DNA of 26,998 nucleotides from Bacillota bacterium (GCA_029239575.1 JARBUP010000005.1:1-26998); one strand, 5' to 3'. Positions 15,831 to 24,521 are shown, counted from the stretch's first letter. Numbers and translations: made by a program. The notes: generated by a model from the sequence alone, not told the origin.

Positions 15831-15848
15831 ATTTTCTCGTAAGAAAAT
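15831..15848 (+). other. Small hairpin in the sulfate operon leader
   Basis: ATTTTCT (15831-15837), loop CGTA, AGAAAAT (15842-15848): a 7-bp stem in the transcribed leader, just after the right operator-like arm. No T-run follows, so it is not a terminator. It is weak and AT-rich, with uncertain meaning. Confidence 0.3.
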
Positions 15849-15910
15849 ACGTTATTAATACATATTAATTAGCATCAAGTCAAGAAAATAAATTAGGATG
15901 GAGAGATATT

Positions 15911-16939
15911 ATGATCAAGAAAAGATTTTTAGTAATGAGTTTAACTTTAGTTTTTGCAACAGGAGTATTAACAGCATGTGCCAGCAGTAAGGAAAGCATA
16001 AATGACAGTAATACTGTTGAGATCACTAATGTATCATATGATCCTACAAGAGAATTTTACGAATCGTATAATAATGAATTCAATACATATTGGAAAGAGA
16101 AAACTGGACAAGAAGTTATAGTAACTCAGTCGCATGGTGGTTCAGGTAAGCAAGCTCGATCTGTTGTTGAAGGAAATGAAGCAGATGTAGTTACGTTGGC
16201 ACTTGCTCATGATATTACTCTTATTGAAGAAGCAGGATTAATTAATGAAGGATGGATAAATGAATTTAAAGAAAACAGTGCTCCTTATACATCGACAATT
16301 GTATTTTTAGTTCGAAAAGGAAATCCTGAAAACATTAAGGATTGGAATGACTTAGTACGTGATGGTGTTGAAGTTATTACACCTAATCCAAAATCTTCTG
16401 GTGGAGCACGTTGGAACTTCCTTTCTGCTTGGGCATATGCAGATAACTTATATAATGGTGATGAAAATAAAATAAAACAATTTGTTTCAAAACTATATAA
16501 GAATGTAATTGTATTAGATTCAGGAGCAAGGGGTGCTACTACAACATTTGTTGAGAACGGCCAAGGGGATGTTTTGATTGGTTGGGAAAATGAAGCGTAT
16601 CTTTCAGTTAAAGAACATCCTGAAGAATTCGAAATTATATCACCAAGTATAAGTGTTTTGGCAGAACCTTCTGTTGCAGTAGTGGATGAAGTGGCAGAAA
16701 AGAATAATACAACAGAAGTAGCAAATGAATATATAAAATATTTATATTCTGATAAAGCACAAAGACTTGCAGGAGAAAATTACTACAGACCTTCAAATAA
16801 GACAATTCTACAAGAATTTGAAAATGTATTCGATTTAAATATTAATATGATAAAAATTGAAGATTTTGGAGGATGGAGTAAGGCTAATAAAGATTTCTTT
16901 GAAGATGAAGCAATATTTGATCAAATTTATTCACAATAA
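15911..16939 (+). CDS. sbp: Sulfate-binding lipoprotein (Sbp/CysP family)
   Basis: 342 residues. A lipoprotein signal ends LTAC with Cys23. Family hallmarks: ITNVSYDPTREFYESYNNEF, SHGGSGKQARSVVEGNEADVVTLALA near residues 75-100, IVFLVRKGNPENIKDWNDL, and TPNPKSSGGARWNFLSAWAYA near 155-175. The product captures sulfate (possibly thiosulfate) on the outer membrane face and feeds CysTW. It is the first gene of the operon, after a strong promoter, with a modest ribosome site GGATGGAG. Sulfate and thiosulfate binders cannot be told apart by eye, but the cysDN and APS reductase genes downstream favour sulfate. Confidence 0.94.
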   Translation: MIKKRFLVMSLTLVFATGVLTACASSKESINDSNTVEITNVSYDPTREFYESYNNEFNTYWKEKTGQEVIVTQSHGGSGKQARSVVEGNEADVVTLALAHDITLIEEAGLINEGWINEFKENSAPYTSTIVFLVRKGNPENIKDWNDLVRDGVEVITPNPKSSGGARWNFLSAWAYADNLYNGDENKIKQFVSKLYKNVIVLDSGARGATTTFVENGQGDVLIGWENEAYLSVKEHPEEFEIISPSISVLAEPSVAVVDEVAEKNNTTEVANEYIKYLYSDKAQRLAGENYYRPSNKTILQEFENVFDLNINMIKIEDFGGWSKANKDFFEDEAIFDQIYSQ

Positions 16940-16985
16940 ATAATACATAAATTATTAAGGTATCAACAGTGTGGAGGGAAAAATT

Positions 16986-17840
16986 GTGAAAATAAATATA
17001 AATAAAAGACAAAAAACTATGATTAAAAAAAGAGTAATTCCGGGTTTTGGAATATCCATTGGAATTACAATAACTTTTTTAACATTAATTGTGTTGATTC
17101 CTATTTCTTCAATAGCTATATATGTATCAGGTATTTCTCTGAATGAATTTATTGAAATTATAACAGACAAGCAGGTAGTCTCCGGATATAAAGTAAGTTT
17201 CTTTTGTGCTTTAATTGCAGCTTTAATCAACGCTATATTTGGTACCATATTGGCATGGGTATTGGTAAGATATGAATTTATAGGAAAAAGAGTTCTTGAT
17301 GGTTTGATTGAACTTCCGTTTGCACTACCTACTGCTGTAGCAGGAATTACTTTGACTTCTTTATATTCGGACAAAGGATGGATTGGAAGCATTTTTGCTG
17401 AAGCAGGAATTCAAATAGCTTATACGAAAATTGGAATTATAATTGCCATGATATTTATAGGGATTCCATTTGTGGTGAGATCCATTCAACCGGTGCTTGA
17501 AAAAATGGATACTCAATATGAGGAAGCTGCAACAATGTTGGGAGCAAATGGTCACCGAATATTTTTCAAAGTCATTTTGCCTGAAATATTTCCTGCAATG
17601 CTTACCGGATTTGGCTTAGCATTAGCAAGAGGTATTGGTGAATATGGAAGCGTAGTGTTCATTGCAGGAAATATGCCGTACAAAACTCAAATTGCACCAC
17701 TTCTAATCATGACTAAGCTTGAGCAATTTAAATATGCGGATGCAACAGCCATAGCATTAGTAATGTTGGTAGCTTCATTTATAATATTACTGCTTATAAA
17801 TATGATTCAGTCATATGTTAATAAAATTACCAATAATTAG
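16986..17840 (+). CDS. cysT: CysT (CysU), sulfate ABC permease subunit
   Basis: 284 residues from the GTG at 16986, chosen because GGAGGG (16973-16978) sits seven bases upstream; a GTG at 16971 overlaps that site. A Lys-rich N-terminus is followed by about six hydrophobic segments. The cytoplasmic coupling loop reads EEAATMLGANGHRIFFKVILPEI near residue 185, the EAA motif of importer permeases. LPFALPTAVAGITLTSLY and GLALARGIGEYGSVVFIAGN are characteristic of CysT. It pairs with CysW to form the channel energised by CysA. Confidence 0.93.
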   Translation: MKININKRQKTMIKKRVIPGFGISIGITITFLTLIVLIPISSIAIYVSGISLNEFIEIITDKQVVSGYKVSFFCALIAALINAIFGTILAWVLVRYEFIGKRVLDGLIELPFALPTAVAGITLTSLYSDKGWIGSIFAEAGIQIAYTKIGIIIAMIFIGIPFVVRSIQPVLEKMDTQYEEAATMLGANGHRIFFKVILPEIFPAMLTGFGLALARGIGEYGSVVFIAGNMPYKTQIAPLLIMTKLEQFKYADATAIALVMLVASFIILLLINMIQSYVNKITNN

Positions 17841-17849
17841 AGGTGAATT

Positions 17850-18659
17850 ATGAAAAATAATGCAACAAAAAATATTTTAATTTCCATAAGTATACTATTC
17901 ATTACAATTATGTTAGTAATCCCTTTAATAGCTGTAATAATTTATTCGCTACAAGATGGAATAGAAGCATATAAGATAGCTATATTCGATAAATATACAA
18001 TAAAAGCCTTACAGTTAACCTTACTTGCAACGGTATCTGCTGTTGTAATAAATACATTCTTTGGTATATTCGCAGCTTGGATAATTACAAAGTTTAGTTT
18101 TCGAGGTAAGCATTTTCTTACAACGTTGATTGATATTCCATTTGCAATTTCACCAGTTATAGCAGGTTTAATATATATTTTAGTGTTTGGACGAACAGGT
18201 TGGGCTTATGATTTTCTTCAAGCTTATGACATAAAAATAGTATTTGCAGTTCCTGGAATTATTTTAGCTACTATATTTGTGACTTTTCCTTTTGTATCAA
18301 GAGAGATTATACCAGTTCTTAATGCACAGGGAAAGGATGAAGAGGAAGCAGCAGCACTGATGGGTGCAAGTGGATTTAAAATATTTACAAAAATTACATT
18401 ACCACACATCAAATGGGCACTTTTATATGGAATTATATTATGTACAGCAAGGGCAATGGGGGAATTTGGTGCAGTATCAGTTCTTTCAGGACATTTAAGA
18501 GGAAAAACAAATACACTTCCGTTACATATAGAAATGTTATATAACGAATTCCAATTATCATCAGCTTTTGCAGTTTCATCTATTTTGGTTATTATGGCAG
18601 TTATTATTTTAATACTTAGAACTATTGTTGAATATAAAGGGAAAAAGGCGGGTGAATGA
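17850..18659 (+). CDS. cysW: CysW, sulfate ABC permease subunit
   Basis: 269 residues, six likely membrane segments. The EAA loop EEEAAALMGASGFKIFTKITLPHIKW is near residue 167; DIPFAISPVIAGLIYILVFG and RAMGEFGAVSVLSGHLRGKTNTLPL are typical of CysW. AGAGGTGA lies just upstream of the ATG, nine bases after the cysT stop. The end overlaps the cysA start (ATGA), so translation is coupled. No irregularity. Confidence 0.93.
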   Translation: MKNNATKNILISISILFITIMLVIPLIAVIIYSLQDGIEAYKIAIFDKYTIKALQLTLLATVSAVVINTFFGIFAAWIITKFSFRGKHFLTTLIDIPFAISPVIAGLIYILVFGRTGWAYDFLQAYDIKIVFAVPGIILATIFVTFPFVSREIIPVLNAQGKDEEEAAALMGASGFKIFTKITLPHIKWALLYGIILCTARAMGEFGAVSVLSGHLRGKTNTLPLHIEMLYNEFQLSSAFAVSSILVIMAVIILILRTIVEYKGKKAGE

Positions 18660-19732
18660 TAATGTATGTAGAACTTAAAAATATTAATAAGTTATTTGGA
18701 AATTTTAAGGCATCGGATAATGTGAATTTTGAGATTGAAAAGGGAAAATTAATAGGTTTATTAGGTCCAAGTGGTAGTGGAAAGACAACAATACTTCGCA
18801 TGATAGCTGGTTTAGAAACACCTGACTCTGGGGATATCTTTGTTGATGGTATTCGTATAAATGATACGCCACCCAGTAAAAGAGGAATTGGTTTCGTATT
18901 CCAAAATTATGCATTGTTTCGTTACATGAGTGTGTTTGATAATATAGCTTTTGGTTTACAAGTTCAGAAACAAAATAAAAACTATATTAAGGAAAGAGTA
19001 TTAGAACTTATAAAATTAATTGGGTTAGAAGGGATGGAACATAGATATCCAAGTCAGCTATCTGGTGGGCAGAGGCAGAGGGTTGCTTTTGCAAGAGCTT
19101 TAGCTCCTAGTCCTCACTTGCTTCTCTTAGATGAGCCTTTTGCTGCTATTGATGCTAAAGTAAGGCAAGAACTTAGAAGTTGGTTAAGAGAAATGATAGA
19201 AAAAGTTGGGGTTACAAGCATTTTTGTTACTCATGATCAGGAAGAAGCAATAGAAGTTGCAGATGAAATAATTATAACTAATCGTGGAAAAGTAGAGCAA
19301 AAAGGAACTCCAATTGAAATATATAAAAAACCAGCAACACCATTTGTAGCACAGTTTATAGGTCAATCTACAGTTTATGAAAATAATGAGGATAAAATCC
19401 AATTAAAAGGATTTGAAATGATAAAAAGTAATGAGAAAGCTGTTATTAGGCCAGAATTTGTACAAATAACAAAGCTTGGAAAATTGAAACATTATATGAG
19501 TGCTGCAGAAGAAGGAATAGTTGAAAAAATATCTTTCCGTGGAAGTTATCTTGAAGTAAATGTAAAAGTCAAAAATATTATTTTAACGTCAAACAGGTCA
19601 TTAGAAGATGAAATGATTGAAGTTGGTGAAATAGTTAATGTACAAATTTATCGTTTATATGTATTTAATGAAAATAAAACGTATTTGCTTGAAAACAGCG
19701 CTATGGCAGATAACAATTATATATATATTTAA
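18656..19732 (+). CDS. cysA: CysA, sulfate ABC ATPase
   Basis: 358 residues with the start at 18656, which overlaps the cysW stop. A second ATG at 18662 (MYVELK) is equally plausible, with GGTGA closer to ideal distance. Walker A GPSGSGKTT is at 37-45, the Q-loop near FVFQNYALF, signature LSGGQRQRVAFARAL from 135, Walker B LLLLDEPFAAID around 155-165, and the switch His in FVTHDQEEAIEVAD. About 120 residues follow, ending in a TOBE-like region (EEGIVEKISFRGSYLEVNVKVK). FRYMSVFDNIAFGL matches CysA/PotA-type ATPases; context makes it the sulfate one. Confidence 0.94.
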   Translation: MIMYVELKNINKLFGNFKASDNVNFEIEKGKLIGLLGPSGSGKTTILRMIAGLETPDSGDIFVDGIRINDTPPSKRGIGFVFQNYALFRYMSVFDNIAFGLQVQKQNKNYIKERVLELIKLIGLEGMEHRYPSQLSGGQRQRVAFARALAPSPHLLLLDEPFAAIDAKVRQELRSWLREMIEKVGVTSIFVTHDQEEAIEVADEIIITNRGKVEQKGTPIEIYKKPATPFVAQFIGQSTVYENNEDKIQLKGFEMIKSNEKAVIRPEFVQITKLGKLKHYMSAAEEGIVEKISFRGSYLEVNVKVKNIILTSNRSLEDEMIEVGEIVNVQIYRLYVFNENKTYLLENSAMADNNYIYI

Positions 19733-19766
19733 GGCTATTTATTTTTGACAGCTTAGGAGGTTTTAA

Positions 19767-21470
19767 ATGAAAAAAGAAATAAAAATAAAACAGTTAATAA
19801 CAGATGTCCTTATTATTGGAGGAGGAACTGCTGGGTGTTATTCAGCATTAACAATTAAAGATAATTCGAGTGCTTCAATAATTATAGCCGAGAAAGCTAA
19901 CATAAAAAGAAGTGGCTGTTTGGCAGCAGGTGTAAATGCAATTAACGCTTATATTGTAAAAGGAAGAACACCGGATGATTATGTTGATTATGCAAAAAAC
20001 GATGCAGATAATATTGTAAGGGAAGATTTGCTTTTCACAATGTCGCAAGGCCTTAACCGTGTGACTAAAAAATTAGAAGATATGGGTTTAGTTATTTTAA
20101 AAGATGAAAATGGCGAGTATGTTGCAAGAGGAAACAGAAATATTAAAATAAATGGTGAGAATATAAAGCTTATTTTATCCGATGCAGTAAACAATTTGAA
20201 AGATGTAACTGTTTTAAACCAAGTCAATATAATAGATTTTATTGTAAAAGATAAAAAAATATTTGGAGCTTTTGGAATTGGTGTAAATGATAATGTTTTA
20301 TATGAAATAAGAGCAAAATCAGTTATATGTGCAACAGGTGGAGCATCAGGTTTGTACAAGCCTAATAATCCAGGATTTTCAAGACATAAAATGTGGTATC
20401 CGCCATTTAATACTGGTGCTGGATATGCTATGGGAATTCGTGCAGGTGCAGAGATGACAACATTTGAAATGCGTTTTATTGCACTTAGATGTAAAGATAC
20501 AATTGCTCCAACAGGAACCATTGCTCAAGGTGTTGGTGCAAGTCAGATAAATTCAAATGGTGAAATATATGAAAAAAAATATGGCATCAAAACTTCTGAA
20601 AGAGTTTATGGAACTGTAAAAGAAAATCAGGAAGGAAGAGGTCCTTGTTATTTAAGAACAGAAGGAATTACTCCGAAACAAGATGAAGAGTTAAAGAAAG
20701 CATATTTAAATATGGCCCCTAGTCAAACACTTAAGTGGATAGAATCTGGTAAAAACCCAAGTGAACAAAACGTAGAAATAGAAGGGACGGAGCCATATAT
20801 AGTTGGTGGACATACAGCAAGCGGATATTGGATTGATACAAAACGAGCAACTACAATAAAAGGACTTTATGCAGCAGGTGACGTTGCAGGAGGATGTCCG
20901 CAGAAATATGTTACAGGAGCATTAGTAGAAGGTGAAATTGCTGCAGAATCTGCTTTAGATTATATAGCCAATTATAAAGATAGTTATTTATTTTCTGAAT
21001 TAGAAGAAAGTTTATTAATAAATGTTAAAAAGAAAGAAATTGAAACGATTTTAAATTATGAAGATTCTACTTTTACAGTTGAGCAATTGGAAGAAGCAAT
21101 GCAAAAAGTAATGGATTCATATGCAGGTGGCATTGGAAACAACTATCAATTTAATGGTAAACAGCTTAATTTAGCTGATGAGAAAATTGATCAAATAATA
21201 AAACTTAGTGAAGAACTATCAGCGAAAGATATGCATGAGCTTATGTTTGTTTATGAGCTAAAGGAACGTCTTATAGTGTGTAAAACAGTTATTGCTCATT
21301 TAAGAGCGAGAAAAGAAACGAGATGGCATAGTTTTGCAGAGAATTTAGATTACCCTAATAAAAGTGACGAGTGGTTAAAATACGTAAATTCAAAATTAGT
21401 TGACGATAAAATCCAAATTATATTTAGAGAATTAGTTGGGCGAGGTGAAACTTATGAGCATAGCTATTAA
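19767..21470 (+). CDS. aprA: AprA-like APS reductase flavoprotein subunit
   Basis: 567 residues, somewhat shorter than dissimilatory AprA (about 620-660). The FAD dinucleotide fold DVLIIGGGTAGCYSALTI is at 13-30. RSGCLAAGVNAINAY (48-62) holds Asn60, and MWYPPFNTGAGYAMG (209-223) plus EMTTFEMRF (229-237) hold Trp210 and Arg236; these appear to correspond to AprA residues that bind FAD and APS. GGHTASGYW includes His349. The C-terminal part reads GLYAAGDVAGGCPQKYVTGALVEGE, unlike GHKFSSGSHAEGR of dissimilatory AprA. It should reduce APS to sulfite and AMP with the next gene product. There is no covalent FAD-His motif of fumarate reductase. A fumarate-reductase-like enzyme is the main alternative; the sulfate operon argues against it. 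Confidence 0.85.
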   Translation: MKKEIKIKQLITDVLIIGGGTAGCYSALTIKDNSSASIIIAEKANIKRSGCLAAGVNAINAYIVKGRTPDDYVDYAKNDADNIVREDLLFTMSQGLNRVTKKLEDMGLVILKDENGEYVARGNRNIKINGENIKLILSDAVNNLKDVTVLNQVNIIDFIVKDKKIFGAFGIGVNDNVLYEIRAKSVICATGGASGLYKPNNPGFSRHKMWYPPFNTGAGYAMGIRAGAEMTTFEMRFIALRCKDTIAPTGTIAQGVGASQINSNGEIYEKKYGIKTSERVYGTVKENQEGRGPCYLRTEGITPKQDEELKKAYLNMAPSQTLKWIESGKNPSEQNVEIEGTEPYIVGGHTASGYWIDTKRATTIKGLYAAGDVAGGCPQKYVTGALVEGEIAAESALDYIANYKDSYLFSELEESLLINVKKKEIETILNYEDSTFTVEQLEEAMQKVMDSYAGGIGNNYQFNGKQLNLADEKIDQIIKLSEELSAKDMHELMFVYELKERLIVCKTVIAHLRARKETRWHSFAENLDYPNKSDEWLKYVNSKLVDDKIQIIFRELVGRGETYEHSY

Positions 21471-21768
21471 TAAAACAAAATGTGTAGGATGTAAAAAATG
21501 CTTATCTGTTTGTCCTGGGAGCTTATTAAAGGAAGGTGAAAATGGAAAAGCATTCATTAAATATCCAAAAGATTGTTGGGGATGTTCTTCATGTATTAAA
21601 GAATGCGAGTTTAAAGCCATTTCTCTTTATCTTGGAGCTGATATAGGTGGAAGAGGAAGTAAGTTAACGACTGATAATAAAGGTGATATTGTTCACTGGG
21701 TTATAGAAGAAAAAAGCGGTGAAATGCATATTATTGATGTAAATAGAAAGGATTCTAATAAATATTAA
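21454..21768 (+). CDS. aprB: AprB-like APS reductase ferredoxin subunit
   Basis: 104 residues from the ATG at 21454, overlapping the aprA stop by 17 bases. GAGGTGA at 21442-21448 selects this start; a TTG at 21436 lies upstream of that site. Two 4Fe-4S motifs: Cys10, 13, 16, 20 and Cys41, 44, 47, 51 (CWGCSSCIKECEFKAI). The tail DIVHWVIEEKSGEMHIIDVNRK resembles the AprB tail that wraps around AprA. It should carry electrons to the AprA flavin. It is shorter than dissimilatory AprB (about 150), and its first cluster has simple spacing instead of the insertion I recall for those proteins. Confidence 0.87.
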   Translation: MSIAINKTKCVGCKKCLSVCPGSLLKEGENGKAFIKYPKDCWGCSSCIKECEFKAISLYLGADIGGRGSKLTTDNKGDIVHWVIEEKSGEMHIIDVNRKDSNKY

Positions 21769-21816
21769 CACTTTAAAATTTAAGTAATGGTTAAATAAAA
21801 GACAGGAGATATAAAT

Positions 21817-22716
21817 ATGAGTGAATTATCGCATCTTGATGAATTAGAAGCAGAAGCAATATATATAATCAGGGAAGTTGCAGCAGAGTGTGAAAATCCA
21901 GTTATGCTTTATTCTATAGGTAAAGACAGTTCTGTAATGCTACATCTTGCCCTAAAGGCATTTTATCCTGAAAAACCACCATTTCCGTTCATGCATATAG
22001 ATACAACATGGAAATTTAAGGAAATGACTGAATTTCGTGACAAAAAAGCAAAAGAATTAGGTATTGAAATGCTTGTTTATAGAAATGAAGAAGCTATTAA
22101 GCAAGGCATCAATCCGTTTGATCATGGTTCTGCCTATACAGATATTATGAAAACACAAGCTTTAAAACAAGGCTTGACTAAGTATGGATTTACAGCAGCT
22201 TTCGGAGGAGGTCGCCGTGATGAAGAAAAATCTCGTGCAAAAGAAAGGATTTTTTCTTTTCGTAATGAAGCTCACGCATGGGATCCTAAAAATCAGAGAC
22301 CGGAGATGTGGAAACTATATAATACTAAAATTAACAAAGGTGAGAGCATAAGAGTTTTCCCTATTTCTAACTGGACAGAAAAAGATATTTGGCAATATAT
22401 AAAACGTGAAAATATAGAAATTGTTCCATTATATCAAGCTAAGGTACGCCCTGTTGTATACCGTGATGGCAATATTATAATGGTAGATGATGATAGAATG
22501 AAATTAAAACCTGGGGAAAAAGTAGAACATAAAAAAGTTAGATTTAGAACTCTTGGTTGCTATCCTTTAACTGGAGGATGTGAATCTGATGCTGTATCTT
22601 TAGATGAGATTATAGAAGAAACTCTTAGTGCTGTATCTTCTGAAAGAACAACTCGTGTAATTGATAATGAAGCAGCAGGCAGTATGGAAAGAAGAAAAAG
22701 GGAGGGATATTTCTAA
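21817..22716 (+). CDS. cysD: CysD, ATP sulfurylase small (catalytic) subunit
   Basis: 299 residues, normal for CysD. PP-loop LYSIGKDSSVMLHLALKAF is at 31-49; later come PFPFMHIDTTWKF, AFGGGRRDEEKSRAKERIFSFR, RVFPISNWTEKDIWQYI and RFRTLGCYPLTGGCESDA. It adenylylates sulfate to APS, driven by GTP hydrolysis in CysN. AGGAG at 21804-21808. The cysN ribosome site (GGAGG, 22701-22705) lies inside its last codons and cysN starts one base after the stop, so the two subunits are translationally linked. Confidence 0.97.
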   Translation: MSELSHLDELEAEAIYIIREVAAECENPVMLYSIGKDSSVMLHLALKAFYPEKPPFPFMHIDTTWKFKEMTEFRDKKAKELGIEMLVYRNEEAIKQGINPFDHGSAYTDIMKTQALKQGLTKYGFTAAFGGGRRDEEKSRAKERIFSFRNEAHAWDPKNQRPEMWKLYNTKINKGESIRVFPISNWTEKDIWQYIKRENIEIVPLYQAKVRPVVYRDGNIIMVDDDRMKLKPGEKVEHKKVRFRTLGCYPLTGGCESDAVSLDEIIEETLSAVSSERTTRVIDNEAAGSMERRKREGYF

Positions 22717-22717
22717 T

Positions 22718-24421
22718 ATGAATGGATTATTAAAGTTTATAACATGCGGAAGTGTAGATGATGGAAAATCAACTTTAATTGGACATATTTTATATGATGC
22801 AAAGCTTATATATGCAGATCAAGAAAAAGCATTAGAATTAGACAGCAAAGTTGGCAGTCGAGAAGGTGCTATTGATTATTCTTTATTGTTGGACGGTCTA
22901 ATTGCTGAACGTGAACAGGGTATTACAATTGATGTAGCGTATAGATATTTTACAACAAACAAACGCAGTTTTATTGTAGCTGACACTCCTGGTCATGAGG
23001 AATATACTAGAAATATGGCAGTAGGTGCATCATTTGCTGATCTTTCAATTATTCTTGTTGATGCAAAACAAGGTGTTCTTGTACAAACAAAAAGGCATGC
23101 AAGAATCTGTGCATTAATGGGTATAAAACATTTTGTTTTTGCAGTAAATAAAATGGATTTAATTAAATATGATCAATTACGTTTTGAAAATATTGCAAAT
23201 GAAATAAAAAAATTAGCAGCAGAACTTACTTTAGAAAGTATAAAAATTATTCCTTTATCTGCTACAGAAGGAGATAATTTAACAACAAAATCAGATAATA
23301 TTCCTTGGTATGATGGAGAACCCTTATTTACATATCTTGAAAATGTTGACGTAACAAGTACATTTGTTGAAGATGGATTTTATATGCCAGTTCAAAGGGT
23401 ATGTAGACCAAATCATACTTTTAGAGGTTTTCAAGGACAAATTGAGTCTGGAATTGTTTCAGTAGGTGATGAAATCATTACACTTCCAAGCAATGAAAGA
23501 GCAGTAGTTAAAAGTATACACATAACAGATAAAAATGTTGATATAGCTAAAAAAGGTCAACCTGTTACTGTACAGTTAAATAAGGAAGTTGATGTATCAA
23601 GGGGATGTGTACTAACAAAGAATACTAATATTGAAACAAGCAAATTATTTGCAGTAACAATTCTTTGGATGGATGATTCAGAATTAACAGAAGGTAAGGA
23701 TTATTTTGTAAAGTTGGGAACTAAAATGTTACCTGGAGTTGTTACTGAAATTAAATATAAAATTGATGTAAATACAGGCGATCATATACCTGCTAAGCTT
23801 TTAAAGAAAAATGAAATTGCGGTATGTAATATTTCGCTTTCTGAAAATATTGTGGTAGATAAATTTAATTCTCATAAAACATTAGGAGAATTAATATTAA
23901 TTGATCGTATAACTAATATGACATCAGCATGTGGTGTTGTAGAAGATATTATAAAAAAATCGGATAGTACAAATAAACAAGATACTTTCCAATTTAACGG
24001 GCTTAGTGCAAGAGGAGATGTTTTTGAAGAGTTTTACTATAATTTAGATATTTTAACCATATCCAAATATAAACCTGTGCAAAATTCTTATACTGTTGGA
24101 GATGAAATTCCGATTAAAGGTGATAGCTATGAATATCCTGAGAGTTTTGATATTTTAATACTTCGTGATAAAATAGCAATTAATATTAGAAATAAGAAAA
24201 TTAGCGAAATTAAATTAATAGATGATTATATATACACTGGGTTCCCAATTACAAATGGTAGAGGTTTTGCAGTTAATGCTTATTCGCAAGAAGAAGTTGA
24301 TGTGTTTTTAAATGAGCATAATGAAGTTAATGAAAAAAGTGAAGTAAATTTCTTTGATAAATGGATTAGTTTTGAGAAATATCGTAAAATTGCATTTAAT
24401 AATAATTTCTATGTGATATAG
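22718..24421 (+). CDS. cysN: CysN, ATP sulfurylase GTPase subunit with C-terminal extension
   Basis: 567 residues from the ATG at 22718 (MNGLLKFITC), one base after cysD. An ATG at 22661 in the same frame lies within cysD with no ribosome site and is rejected. GTPase motifs are intact: P-loop GSVDDGKST (11-19), DTPGHEEY (89-96), NKMD (144-147). Elongation-factor-like beta-barrel domains run to about residue 410 (LIDRITNMTSACGVVEDI). About 150 further residues follow with no Walker A, so they are not a fused APS kinase (CysC), although they occupy the place it holds in CysNC proteins. E. coli CysN ends near 475. The extension begins near FNGLSARGDVFEEFYYNLDI; function unknown. Confidence 0.95.
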   Translation: MNGLLKFITCGSVDDGKSTLIGHILYDAKLIYADQEKALELDSKVGSREGAIDYSLLLDGLIAEREQGITIDVAYRYFTTNKRSFIVADTPGHEEYTRNMAVGASFADLSIILVDAKQGVLVQTKRHARICALMGIKHFVFAVNKMDLIKYDQLRFENIANEIKKLAAELTLESIKIIPLSATEGDNLTTKSDNIPWYDGEPLFTYLENVDVTSTFVEDGFYMPVQRVCRPNHTFRGFQGQIESGIVSVGDEIITLPSNERAVVKSIHITDKNVDIAKKGQPVTVQLNKEVDVSRGCVLTKNTNIETSKLFAVTILWMDDSELTEGKDYFVKLGTKMLPGVVTEIKYKIDVNTGDHIPAKLLKKNEIAVCNISLSENIVVDKFNSHKTLGELILIDRITNMTSACGVVEDIIKKSDSTNKQDTFQFNGLSARGDVFEEFYYNLDILTISKYKPVQNSYTVGDEIPIKGDSYEYPESFDILILRDKIAINIRNKKISEIKLIDDYIYTGFPITNGRGFAVNAYSQEEVDVFLNEHNEVNEKSEVNFFDKWISFEKYRKIAFNNNFYVI

Positions 24422-24469
24422 CAAATCGAACGAGAAAATTTAACATGATTTAGATGACTTTATTAGAAA

Positions 24470-24514
24470 TTCCATAATTATGGAACCTTAAAGAGAGTTG
24501 AAGAAAACTATAAT
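24470..24514 (+). promoter_or_regulatory. Palindromic operator and promoter candidate for the sulfite reductase gene
   Basis: TTCCATAATTATGGAA (24470-24485) is a perfect 16-bp palindrome. Directly after it lie a weak -35 (CTTAAA, 24487-24492) and a perfect -10 TATAAT (24509-24514) at 16-base spacing. A regulator bound to the palindrome would touch the -35 region. Such TTCC/GGAA dyads are in the style of Rrf2-type sulfur regulators (CymR), but no regulator gene is present and the assignment is inference. Confidence 0.5.
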
Positions 24515-24521
24515 AGGTGTT

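Noticed and set aside
19988..20521. 177-codon leftward open frame opposite aprA
   Set aside because: It is contained in a gene with clear FAD and APS reductase motifs, has no recognisable domain and no upstream signals.
22661..22717. Earlier in-frame ATG for cysN at 22661
   Set aside because: It lies inside cysD, lacks a ribosome site, and adds a Lys/Glu-rich string absent from CysN proteins. ATG 22718 with GGAGG upstream starts at the canonical MNGLLKF.
23960..24421. CysC (APS kinase) fused to CysN
   Set aside because: No Walker A (GxSGxGKS/T) or other APS kinase motif occurs in the C-terminal extension.
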